A stretch of DNA of 64,000 bases, taken from Monilinia fructicola. Its lineage: Eukaryota > Ascomycota > Leotiomycetes > Helotiales > Sclerotiniaceae. The stretch is from the NCBI GenBank assembly GCA_008692225.1, contig VICG01000010.1, forward strand, positions 186,001 to 250,000. The letters run 5' to 3'. A model generated the notes under the pieces. That model was not told the origin of the DNA. It saw only the letters and a list, made by a program, of their open reading frames with translations, and did no database searches. The position numbers were made by a program, and so were the translations under genes. Numbering within the stretch: position 1 is the stretch's first letter; every line of letters begins with the position of its first letter. Shown piece after piece: positions 35,791 to 46,774 of this stretch.

Positions 35791-37483
35791 ATTCAACTCC
35801 ACTTCAACTCCATCAATTCATTATCCACAAATCATTACATATACTGTATCCATCATTCATCCATCCATCCATCCATCCATCACCCATCACCCATCACCCA
35901 TCATCAGATTCATCACCTACCTATCATTTATCCCATCACCCCATCATTTATTATCCACTCATCCACCTCCCATCCGTCTCTCATTCACCCATTCATCATC
36001 TCCCTCTCTTACGGAGTACAACCATTTTCATCCATTTGCATATTACCAATCACAACCCACGATACCTCCTCCTCCTCCTCCTCCGCCTCTCTACCCACAT
36101 CAACCTTCCCGAAAGCTTTCCGCAGGAGATCGATCACTCTTAAAGGAAATAGGAAATCTTTTAATTTTGATTTTGATTGTGATTTTTGATTTTGATTTTG
36201 ATTTTTCATATTTCATATTTCTTATTTCTTATTTCACATTTCACATTTCTTGATATCATTCTCGCAACTTCGCTCAAATCAAGATAGCAAAAGTGGCAAA
36301 AGAGAAGGCTGTGTACTTTTCTTCTTATGCTCTGGCTGGCTTGATTCATACTTTGATTAGCATTGGATAACATTTTCACAAACATTTTCTTCAATTTGTG
36401 TGTTTTTTTCTTTACCAGCGCAGCCCTGGAAAGTCGAGAGACCAACAAAACATTAATTACATTTATTTGATCACTCAGCCCTTATTCCAACGTCATTCAA
36501 CCAAATAAAATCCGCAGCAATTCAGTCCATCAGATTGGAAAACAGAAACAGAAACAGAAACAAAAACATCAACAAAGACATCAACAACACACTCATATAC
36601 TCCTTTATATACAAACACATTCATACACACATTCATATACAAACAAATTCATATACAAATTCATATACACATTCATACACACATTCACACACACATCCAC
36701 ATCTACATCCACATTCACAATCACAATCACATACATAATACATCTATTCCTAAACAATATATCCTACTAAGCACATACACCTACTCACCTACTCACCTAC
36801 TCACCTCCTGCGCTCCCTCCACCCTTACCTCTTCGCTTCGTACGTACTCGAGAAAAGAAAGAAAGACCTTGACGAATTCATCCATATTTCAGTTGTAATC
36901 CGACTTTTATATTACACTTATTACTTCCACCACCACCACCACCACCACCTCCTCCTCCTCCTCCTCCTCCTCCTACACTTCCCCCTTCTACCAACAATCC
37001 CCTTTCGATTGAGGAATACACCACTTTTTTCTTTCCTTTTTATTGCTTCCTCCGCAGTAACCTGGATACCTCTTTTTTTTTTCACAATATGTTTTTTATA
37101 CAAATTATAGCAATACGGTCCTTAGGGACGCTTTAATTCAACGGTCCTCCTCGACCTTTGTCTTTTACATTTGTTGAAGAAAAATAAAGGCATTTGACGA
37201 CGAATTACTTTCAATCGTCTGGATATTCTATATCGATTCCTTTTTGAAAACCTTTTTCCAAAATTACCAAATTCATCGAGGCTTTTAAAGATTACTTGAT
37301 TGTTTCACTTCATTCTATTTCAAATCTTCAATTACATTTCAAGACCTGCTTCAGTTCAGGGTCTTTTCATAACCTTCTCGGAAACCATACGCTGATTTTC
37401 ACTTGACGATCCTTTTCCAATCGACTGACTATATAACAACTGTCGATCCTACTTTATATTATCTACCTAATTACGAATCCAAC
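35791..37483. other. Repeat-rich upstream region and leader of the DUF3295 gene
   Basis: No supported open frame. The region holds CCAT arrays (35850-35900), an ATTTTGATTTTG tract (36158-36249), CAT/CAC arrays (36540-36740), CTACTCAC repeats (36778-36808), and an ACC-to-CTC trinucleotide array (36928-36974). From about 37190 to 37480 the DNA is pyrimidine-rich and unique, fitting a promoter and long 5' leader. It may contain non-coding leader exons that cannot be placed. Confidence 0.5.
36928..36974 (+). repeat. (ACC)n-(CTC)n trinucleotide array
   Basis: Eight tandem ACC units passing directly into about eight CTC units, all pyrimidine-rich on the plus strand. Confidence 0.9.
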
Positions 37484-39922
37484 ATGAATCTCAATCACGA
37501 TCGGAATCATACAATGGAGGGGCAAGATATCTTCACATGGCGTCCGCAAGCCACATCTACCCCCAACATATCTGCGACAGGCGATGAAGAAATAATACCT
37601 GCAGATGTCGATGAACCTCCTGAACTCCTACCAAATGAATTTATAAAAGCGGCTATTCGCCCTCAAAATGATCGCACGGAATCCTTCTCACCAGAGCTTT
37701 AAAGAGTCCGGAAATCGAGGCACAAAATGCGGATGTACATATACCTAACCGACTTGATGCGCCGACGATCCTTGATGAGTACAGCAAGTCTTGCATCGAC
37801 CGCAGAACTTACTAGCGATGGAGGTCTCACAAGTCCTGCTCGCACAAATACACCCAGTCCACCCTTTCCAAATCCATCAATTTACTCCATGAGTCGAAAA
37901 TCGGCATACCCTCCACCTACTCCCGTCGCACATCACGAAGCCGCTGATCCAATCATTGCCGTTCACACGGAAATTCTCACTGTCTCACCGAAAGCAGCAC
38001 CAACCGTACCTATTGAAGCTACTCCCAAGAAACGTTGTATTAGCTTCGCTTGTGGTGCACAAAGGGACCCTGCTCCTAAAGCGCAGTTGCCGTCGCGAAA
38101 CCCCTCGAATCCTCCGCTCCGATGGACGAAATTCCAAAGCGTAAATGTACCATTAAATTTGCGTGTCCGTCTAAACCTACAGAACAGCCGGCGGAAAAGC
38201 CGGTTGAAAAGGTAGACCCTACTGAAAAAGCAACTACTTCGAGACTCGCTCTCCCAGATACGCCACCAGCACGAAGACGCGCCTCGAGCCGATCACCTTC
38301 GACCACAAGAAAACCGAGACCCACTCCTACCACATCTGTTCGCCCTCATCGCGAATCCACAGGAACTATAAGGCGTGCATCTCAAAGTCCGGTGGCCATC
38401 AGATGTAAACCAAAGTATGTCATTGCGGGAGAGAAAGATCTACAATCCGAAGCCGCTCGATTTCACGAATTCTGTAGTGAAGGTGTAGAAGAGGATGATT
38501 GGATTCGCATAGATGAAGAGGTTCCAAAGGCAAAGATTACCATCAACGATACCCTCGCCAAGGAAATTCGAATCCGAAGACTTGGATCTGAAGCCGAAGA
38601 AGAGGCATTGGAGGAAGATGATGAAGATGAATTCGAAGATGGAGATGATTCGGATCATGAAGATGTCTCGGATGAGGAACAAGATGAGGATGAGGATGAT
38701 GAGGATGATGATGAGACTGATAGGGTTTACTCCGATGACGATGAGACCGATGGAAACGAGACGGATAACGAAGCTGGTTTCGCAGATTCTGATGATGAGG
38801 ATGATACCGAGGGTGACTTTGCCTTCTGGACTCCTGGTAGATGGGGAAATGCTACAATCCCCATCCCAAACGCTGAGGCCAGCACCTATCGTGCGTCTGC
38901 CAATCGAACGGCATCAGCATCCTCTATCGAATCCTTGAACGACGCAGCTCCCATCAGAGGGATGTCTAGAGGCAAGCGAAGGTCGAGAAAACCTCGCAGC
39001 ATCAAAATTTCGTCCAGGAACTCCAGATCTTCCTGATAGTACTGATTTTGTTTGTGGCACACTTGATGAGGATCGACCTCTCGAAGATGCTTACGTCTCT
39101 TGCATGACGGCTAGGAAATACGCCAAACATATCGCTACCCCTCAAGACATCGATCCATCTTTCCCAACATCGGATCCTGAGGATGAAGAAGATGAAGCTG
39201 ATGATATTGCAAAGACAATTGAGAGTGATGAACATGTTTGGATGCAAGGAAAATTCGAAGATTCGGATTCAGAACGTCGTCGTGCTAGATCACGTAGATC
39301 ACCTGGTCATTCTCCAAGAAAATTACATTCTCCACCACCACCAAAACAACGTCTTCGCTCTCCACCTCCCAAGCAGCGTCTGCGATCACCTCCACCACCT
39401 AAGAAACGTCTTCAATCCCCACCTCCACCAAAGAAGCGTCTTCAGTCCCCACCACCTCGAAAGTTATTTGGAAATGATTCTCCGAAACGTGCACACTCTC
39501 CACCACCAACACGTGCAGTTTATTCTCCTCCTGGTTCACCTTCCGCGAGTGAAAGTAAGCCAATCAAGTTTGCACCTTTAGGATCGAGACCAGGGTTAAC
39601 TCATACCAAATCTCTTCCTCGAACTCCCAACGCTTTCTGTCGGCAATATACTGCAAATCGTATCGCAGCAGCAAATGAAATTGCAGCCAAGGATGATGGC
39701 GATGGACCATTGAGAGGAGCAATTGATATCGTCAAAGGTCTTGAACAAAAACGTCAAAGGAGAAAGGAGAAATTCTATCAAAAGCATTGCGCCAATCGTG
39801 CACGCAAACCTCAACCAGAACGTAGACCACAGCCTGGTAAAGGTGCCGAACGCATGCGCGAATTAGGATTACTCATGGCTGGAAAGACTGGCACTAATGA
39901 TCCATATATACTTTCTGCATAA
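37484..39922 (+). CDS. DUF3295 (areA GATA-like) protein with four one-base frame changes
   Basis: The C-terminal half matches the fungal DUF3295 family, tied by name to nitrogen regulation: DFVCGTLDEDRPLEDAY, SCMTARKYAKHIATPQDID, FCRQYTANRIAAANEIAA, and GPLRGAIDIVKGLEQKRQRR. Other features are two KRC-x3-FAC motifs, an acidic Asp/Glu tract (about 38610-38800), FAFWTPGRWGNAT, and tandem RLRSPPPPK-type repeats at 39325-39475. The first ATG is 37484. The frame changes near 37696, 37775, 38080 and 39006 (-1, +1, -1, +1), with protein-like reading in each adjoining frame and no GT-AG intron that fits. With the changes balanced, the gene spans about 812 codons. Whether these are sequence errors or true lesions is open. 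Nuclear location is likely from the basic, Ser/Pro-rich composition. Confidence 0.75.
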
Positions 39923-40686
39923 AATGATATGCAGAAACAAAACTCTAACAATTTTCTATTCTTGAACTGTCAGGCTTTCTCTTTCCTCTCTCTGGTAGAA
40001 GAGTGTTTTATTTTAACCCAATAGATCACCTTCCAAAAGAGTTGAAGGAATTTGAAGAAAGCCTATCGGGAACCCGTTATCGATCGATCGAAATAAAGAC
40101 GACGAAGCGGTTTCAATTTCGGTGTATTATCTATTCATGGATGATATTACCGGATGCGAAAGTCCCGATTATTTTTTACCACACACTTTTTTTATCTGTA
40201 CATAGGAAATAAATTCATTAAAACATTTATCATATATTACCTTTTGTTTCGTCTCTGTGGATGGAGGTGGTTATTTGATTAAAGATTGTTGCGTGATGTT
40301 TTATATGTCTTTTTGCTCTATTGACTATCTATTGGTTGAGTGGGTGTCAAATCTTACTTTACTTCTTTATCATAGCATGGATGGATGGATAGGTTGGCCT
40401 GGCGTGATGTACTTGATATCCATGGGTGGCTTGGTGGCTAGTTTATATATCCTGATCTCTTTGACTCGTTGATTTGGTGTTTTATTGTGTTGTGTTTTGT
40501 TTTGTTATTATGAGATGAGATGAGATGAGATGATGATATGATGATATACATGCAGGAATCATTTGCAGTATCTTTTCTTTTGTGGTTTGGGGGCATATCT
40601 ATCTATCCTTTTGTGGATGTTCTTGGGGGATATTTTTCGAGTATGTGTTTTTTTTTTTTTTCTCTTTCTTTCTGGAGGTTGGTTTG

Positions 40687-40732
40687 TGGGATGGGATGGG
40701 ATGGGATGGGATGGGATGGGATGGGATGGGAT
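40687..40732 (+). repeat. GGGAT pentanucleotide array
   Basis: About nine perfect copies of GGGAT, followed by related GGGGATG sequence to about 40780. Open frames on both strands across it are repeat translations. Confidence 0.92.
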
Positions 40733-41203
40733 TGAATTGGGTGGTTGGGGATGGGGATGTTGGGAATGGGGATGGGGATGGGAAGAAAAGGGAAAGGGAA
40801 AGGGAAAGCGAAAGGAGGAAGGAGGAAGTAGGAAGTAGGAAGGAGAGTGATGTGATGTGATGTGATGTGATGGTTTGCATAGAAGGGATTGTGTAGGAGT
40901 TGAATGGGATGATGGTATGAGATGAGATGAAATGAAATGACAGGGGATGAAACGGGATGAGAAGGACTGGATAGAAATGGAGCAAAAGCGATTTTGGGAA
41001 TGTAGCGTATTGTTTGTGGGAGAGAGGGGGAGGGATAGAGAGATGAAGAGTTAAAGGTCAAGTAATATTGAAGGGAGGTAAAAATTGGAAGTTTGGGGAA
41101 AATGAGGGTGCTACGTTGGCGTGTGGATGTGTGAATATGTGCGGATGTGTGTGTGTATTTGCGTCCACGGGTATGGCTTCTGGTGTTGAATGTTTGTTTG
41201 TGT

Positions 41204-41285
41204 TGAGAGATTGAGAGATTGAGAGATTGAGAGATTGAGAGATTGAGAGATTGAGAGATTGAGAGATTGAGAGATTGAGAGATTG
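41204..41285 (+). repeat. 9-bp array GAGAGATTG/TTGAGAGA
   Basis: Nine near-perfect tandem copies of a nine-base unit (TTGAGAGA plus one base). Confidence 0.92.
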
Positions 41286-41328
41286 ATTGTGATATGATAT
41301 ATATATCCTCGTGTATATGCTTTGAATA

Positions 41329-41391
41329 GGATATTGGATATTGGATATTGGATATTGGATATTGGATATTGGATATTGGATATTGGATATT
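41329..41391 (+). repeat. 9-bp array GGATATT.A
   Basis: Seven to eight perfect tandem copies of the nine-base unit ATTGGATAT, only about 45 bases from the preceding nine-base array. Confidence 0.92.
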
Positions 41392-41922
41392 GAAATGAAC
41401 AACTCCATCAACTCAAATCAAATCAAAAGAAATCAAAAGAAAACATACACCATCAAGCCTATTATATTGTTAACCTTATTTAATAAATAATAGTTCTCGT
41501 TATCTAGAGTACTCTCATTTACCATTTCTTGCAAGGTTACTCGAGTAAAGCGATAATTTACAAATCATAAGTTAGTCATAAGTTATATGGATCGTTAGTT
41601 CATCAATGGGATTGGGAAATCTTTTCACGACGAGATTATAATTTTACTTTTACTTTTACTTTTACTTTTGCTATTCATTTTGGAATCGTTCTATGGGTGT
41701 TTGTGGGTTTAATTTTTTCACTGTCGCTTGTGGAGATGGAATGATTGAGTGGGTGAGTGATTGTTGGAGTGATTGATTGTTTGTTTGTTTGATTATTCAC
41801 TAAGTGCTACTCGAGTAAGAGTAGAATGATAGTATTGTATCGATCCATCTATAGGTGAATGAATGGGTGGGTTGGGTAAGGTGGGAGGAAGTATCAAGGG
41901 TTTGTTTTGTTCACTCTATGCA

Positions 41923-41951
41923 ACTCAACTCAACTCAACTCAACTCAACTC
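41923..41951 (+). repeat. CAACT pentanucleotide array
   Basis: Six tandem copies of AACTC. Confidence 0.88.
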
Positions 41952-44838
41952 GATTTAAAAAAACCCTTCCACTTCCATTTTCACCTCCAGGCGAGAGAAG
42001 AGGCGAGGAGAGGGAGAGATGGATTGGATGAGGGAAGAAGTTCCTAGAGTGGAGGTATCCAATAATTACCCTCCCCCTTCCTGCTTGCGTGGTTGTTTTT
42101 ATAATCAATTGTGTAGGGGGAGGGGAGGGGGGGCTTCTGGTGGGTAGATATTTACGTTTGCCTTTCCATTGAGGCTATGAGGGTCTGCTCGCTCGCTTGC
42201 TTTGTATTCTGAAGCTTTAGGAGAGCTGCTAGATGGTTGGTGTTGCGAGGATTTTGAGGATGTATATATATATTCGGTGATTCGGTCTCGCTAAGAGGAG
42301 GTCAACTATTAAGGGGAGAGGGCGGGGGTATTGGCAGCGGATGAACGTAGTTGAGCTTTTTGTTTGTTTGTTTGTTTGTTTGTTTTCGTCCTTTCTTTCT
42401 TTCTTTCCTTCTTTCATCCTCGAGTTTTCCTCACTATTCAATTCCTCAATTTCTCAATCCATCTACATCCCTATCCCTATCCCATCCCTATCGCTTAACA
42501 AGATTTCCCATCTCCTCGAAATTTACCCCCCGCGAACTGTGAAAATCTAAAACTTTTAAAGATTATCAATATCGAGGTTTCGCCTCTTCTCACCTCTTCC
42601 TTTCCATCCCGCTCCTAATTAATCCGTTCTGCATAATTTATCATTCATTCATTCATTCATTCATTTACCTACCAGCACACTCACCCATACACCCAAATCC
42701 GCCACAGACGACGAACGATCAATATTCATCCACTCAATACACAATCTATAGAACCAGCCAACTCATATTTTGCCCACCATACTTTTACACTAAGATCCAC
42801 CTACTTCGATCAATCACAATCTTCTTTCCAAGAATAAAAGTATTGAGAAGCTTCTACATGAAGGACATGCGGATACTCGATTATGGGGCCAGAACACAGT
42901 CTGAGTCGCGGAATGCAGTAAAGCTGCTTTTCGTTGCAACCATCTCTGCTGTCTATTCACATAATGCTGTTGTTTCGTTCCTGGCGCGACGTCGGCTACG
43001 TCGTGTGGCTTCCGCGATGGGCGTTACAATTCTCATAAAAGATTGATCATTTTATTTTATTTTATTTTTTGAAAAGAAATTGGATTGATATATCAAATAC
43101 GAAAGTTAGAGAAAGTACATGTTTATATTGTCTAAGATTCAATTTTAAATTGATTTACAGGATGAGAATGTTTGAAGTGAAATAAGTAATTATATTTCTG
43201 GCATAAAAAGGCCCGTCGCTTAATACCTGTTGAGGGGTCCACGAGTAACCTTACTGTATCCCTTTAAATTCGGCTACCGGCGTCAGAAGGCTGATGAAAG
43301 GCTTTGAATACATTCATTACCAAATCGACATTTTCTGCTCCTAAAAATGGCCTTGACTCTTTGGCATCTCGGATCGGATTGCGGTCGATGGTAGGACTTG
43401 GTCATTTGATCTCTGCTTGGGGGGGGGAAGACTTTGAGGTGCGGAGTTCTGGTGCGTAGAGGCGAGGTTTGGGAGTTTTTGTTGATTGTGTCTTTGTGTC
43501 ATTGTGTCATTGACTCTGAGGATTGGAGTATCGTGTATACACGCGGAAGTTGGATTCCTTTCTTTGGATCAAGTGTGGCTTGGTCTCGGTCATATTCTTC
43601 GGTTCATCACCGGTCTGTGAATTTTCTCTTTGTTTTGGTACTTTCACTGATGGCTTTGGGTGATTTTCGCGGGGATGCATATTGAAGTGTCGGCTTCTTT
43701 TGCTACAATGTTATTGGTAGCTTTCAAGTGATTCTGTAAGCTACAGTCTTGGTGTTGGTGAATTGGTGAGTGTTTAATCAGGGGACGGAAGTTGGAGTTG
43801 AAAGTCGATGGTGTTAAGTGGTTGAAGGTTTATTTCTGCAAAGACGCTTAACGAATATGAGGATAACAAGAGGATTCTAGTGTGGCTTCTGCATTGGTTT
43901 ATATGCAAAGTTGAGGGATCATTGTATCCTTCTATCAAGTACAGTCCTTTCAACTCATGATTTCCATTCAAGGATCCCTTCAATAACACTCTTCTCCTAT
44001 CCCAGATCAACGTGACTCAATCTACACCTCCCAAATCAAGACATGTATCAGAGAAGTCCCCGAAGTTATGTAGCTCTCCTATAATAATATACTTACAAAG
44101 CTCCCTCCTCCAGTCTCAATCGCAAGAAAGCTCCTCGTATTTGAAAGTATTTAACATCAAGATCTCACACAGCCAAAACCTACCCACTCTAAAGCACAGG
44201 AAACACACGAGTACAATAAGTTCTTCAATAACTCCATACTCAGCAGTGAAAGTATCACTCGTTCATCAACAGAAAGTAGACACATCTGCTGAGCCCTATA
44301 TATATCATAAGTCTTTACCTCCAATCCCACCTCGGCCCATGTTTTGAACAATATTCCATATATTGTTTCCCTCCTGGTCACCCATGGGGAATATACGACA
44401 TACAGTTTCCGATGAGCTAGAAACATGGGAGAGATGCGCGCCTGGTGACAAGATTTGAACTTTGAGTAATTAGTTTCCCCTTCGCTTATCTACGATCGAT
44501 GGCTGCGAGAAAACAGATACAATTGTATATCATTCCGATAACATGAGAGCATATGACCGCTCCGTGACGACCTGGCAGATTGTAACTTGGTAGAGAATTG
44601 GCGCAGCCTAATGGTGATAAGTGGCATCGTGACAATGGAATGCCTGTTCACTGCTGTTTCAAATGCTCGCGTATATTCGAAGCGGAGATATTATTTATGA
44701 GTTTCCAACGCTTTGTTAATGGTATACTAGTACAAACACGGGAGGAGATCTTCTTCCGTCTTGCTCAGTCACTAATATCTTCTGCATCTTCTTTCTGAAA
44801 TGAGCGGTGAATCGCATAGGCTAATTAGTTCTTACTAG

Positions 44839-45150
44839 ATGAATATGAGAACCGGCTTAATCCTTTTTTGTGGCTACCTGGATGTCTACCTGGATGTCTA
44901 CCTTGACGTCTACCCAAAAACTATGGCACAACCTGATATAAACATCAATCTTACCTCGCCTTATCCTTGCCAATCTTATCACCCAACGCAACGCATAAAA
45001 AGTGCAACTTCCCAAATGCCCATCAAACATCGTATTCCCGCATCTTCCGAGAGCACCAAGGTGAATTTTAACTTCACTCCCTACTCAATGCCTTCAACTG
45101 CCCACGATAGATTTCTTGCACAAGCCTGTAATCATGGTAAAGACGACTAA
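44839..45150 (+). CDS. Small hypothetical ORF, weak
   Basis: A 103-codon ATG-to-stop frame. Its early part contains three tandem copies of a 12-base unit giving YLDV repeats. After MAQPDININL the sequence is Ser/Pro/Thr-rich and could be a real disordered protein, perhaps starting at the internal ATG near 44922. A GTAAAG near the end could be an intron donor, but no following exon was convincing. No domain is recognised. Confidence 0.2.
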   Translation: MNMRTGLILFCGYLDVYLDVYLDVYPKTMAQPDININLTSPYPCQSYHPTQRIKSATSQMPIKHRIPASSESTKVNFNFTPYSMPSTAHDRFLAQACNHGKDD

Positions 45151-45465
45151 AAGCCACACCGCATTGGGAACTCATAGCGTGGATAGGACAATCAGTATCT
45201 GTAGAACGAGGTTACGTAGTCATCCAGAGCAAAGAGGAAGTGTTGTCAAGGTATCGCTTAGATCTACTGTAGAACTAAGGTTACTGGTTTCCCATGCGTT
45301 AAGCGAATCCATACCAGATAACTCAGCTCTCCTGTAACCAACCGAGCGATCATTACTCGGATAGTCTCAAAACTTTCCATTCATTCAAATACTACACTTA
45401 CTTCCTCCCAGACTAGGCATCTAATCCCTGGTCCGAATTATCCGGCATGGCATCACTCTCACAAG

Positions 45466-45666
45466 ATGATGCGTACATCTAGTACAGATTTCTCGACGCA
45501 TTCCCATAGCCGCAAGAAGAGGGCTTTTGCATCGATATTTCGTTCTAAGTCCATCAAGCAAGGGCCCACATCACAAGACGCATACCATATTGCGGACGCC
45601 AAGGTGCCAATAGAATTTGAAAAGCCTGAGTGGGCAGGATCTTCCATGATGGGAGGAACATGCTAG
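45466..45666 (+). CDS. Small hypothetical ORF, weak
   Basis: A 66-codon frame starting MMRTSSTDFSTHSHSRKK with a basic N-terminal half and ending SSMMGGTC. Composition is compatible with a real short protein, or with the last exon of a longer gene together with 44839-45150. No family, signal peptide or intron evidence settles this. Confidence 0.2.
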   Translation: MMRTSSTDFSTHSHSRKKRAFASIFRSKSIKQGPTSQDAYHIADAKVPIEFEKPEWAGSSMMGGTC

Positions 45667-45763
45667 CTGGACGGCAAGAGTTCTAGATGCAGATATGCCC
45701 ATTGCTATACCCCCACGGTCCTCCACAGCAAACGATCAATGACAGAAAGAAAAGATCGACACA

Positions 45764-46190
45764 CTAAACACGTGCGGAGACCAAACGCAACCCAAACTCC
45801 TCACATAGCACATGAATATCAAGAACAAGCCCGTCCCCACCATTCCAACTTCGAACAAGCCATATGAAGCCATCCCCCCTTTCAGCTGAACATCCCATGT
45901 ATTCCAAGAAGGCAAGAACGTGATAGCCGGTCGGGACTAAACCCACGAAGCCGGAACCACTTGACACATAGTATATGGAAGGAAAGAACACGCATTGATT
46001 GATCCACTCAAATATATACTCTGCATTGTCCCAAAGGCCGACGCGCAACCGATGCCGTAAACGTCACCGCGACCATCACCATAACCGTAACCACCACTTT
46101 ATCCTAATACTCACACCAATACTTACTCCATCGGGTAACCACAACCGCGACCGCGACCCTCATTGCCAATCCGATCAAGGTACCATCCAT
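45764..46190 (-). CDS. Hypothetical small protein, two exons
   Basis: On the minus strand an ATG at 46190 opens MDGTLIGLAMRVAVAVVVTR, a hydrophobic start. It runs to a GTAAGT donor at 46126; the acceptor GCAG at 46021-46024 continues in phase into exon 2 (46020-45764), giving about 106 residues. Exon 2 reads YIFEWINQCVFFPSIYYV, GFVGLVPTGYHVLAFLEYMG and FIWLVRSWNGGDGLVLDI, which looks like genuine folded protein. The hydrophobic N-terminus could be a signal anchor. The intron (106 nt) removes in-frame stops. I recognise no family. It could also be a relic. Confidence 0.33.
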
Positions 46191-46774
46191 ATTCGCAAAT
46201 CCAGCACAGAGCTGAGCTCCGCCACCAAGGCAGTAATCAGTGACTGCAAGCCCGTGGAATCGGTTGGGCTCCACAATCCCGCATCGGTGCCTCAATATAA
46301 TATCACTGATTCCCAAACTGGTAGGTGAGGTGTTCAGTTTTATTTGCAAGCACCCTTAACTATGGAATGGTTTCAAACATTGAGAATTTGGCTTCTTATA
46401 TTTAGCTATCGTTCGATCTTTGACGGTAAAGCTGAAGATTTCCCGATTGTATGTGTCATATATTGTCCCACTCATGTCGTGAATGTGAGAAGGAACAGTA
46501 CTTCTTATTCTGGAAGCCTAGAGTGAAACGATACCAAGAAGGATTGAGAAGCAGAAAATAATAGTTTTAGGAAGTTCACCCTAGATACAGTTTACCAGGT
46601 TAATCATACATTCCAGATACTGATCTGGAGTTTAAAGAGATGAGAAATATTCAAGTAAGTAGTTCTATTATCCTAACTATGCCCATTCCCTATCCCATGC
46701 TTCAAAATAAAAATAAACCTCAATCATAATCTATATGTTCAGATTTGGTATAAACTCGCTCTCAAAAAACCATA

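Larger units (their letters stand above)
39923..46774. other. Gene-poor stretch with microsatellites
   Basis: About 6.8 kb with only weak gene candidates (44839, 45466, 45764). 40500-42700 is packed with short tandem arrays. 42700-44800 is unique but shows no coding character in any frame beyond short overlapping ORFs. A primer-binding-site-like string TGGTGACAAGATTTGAAC is at 44443-44460 but no LTRs were recognised around it. Confidence 0.5.

Noticed and set aside
40599..41061. Long ORFs of 128-152 codons on the minus strand and others on the plus strand
   Set aside because: They are translations of the GGGAT and related simple repeats and occur in several frames at once.
44012..44347. 111-codon Ser/Pro-rich plus-strand ORF
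   Set aside because: It has no ATG at its start and no clear upstream exon; it may be an exon but cannot be supported.
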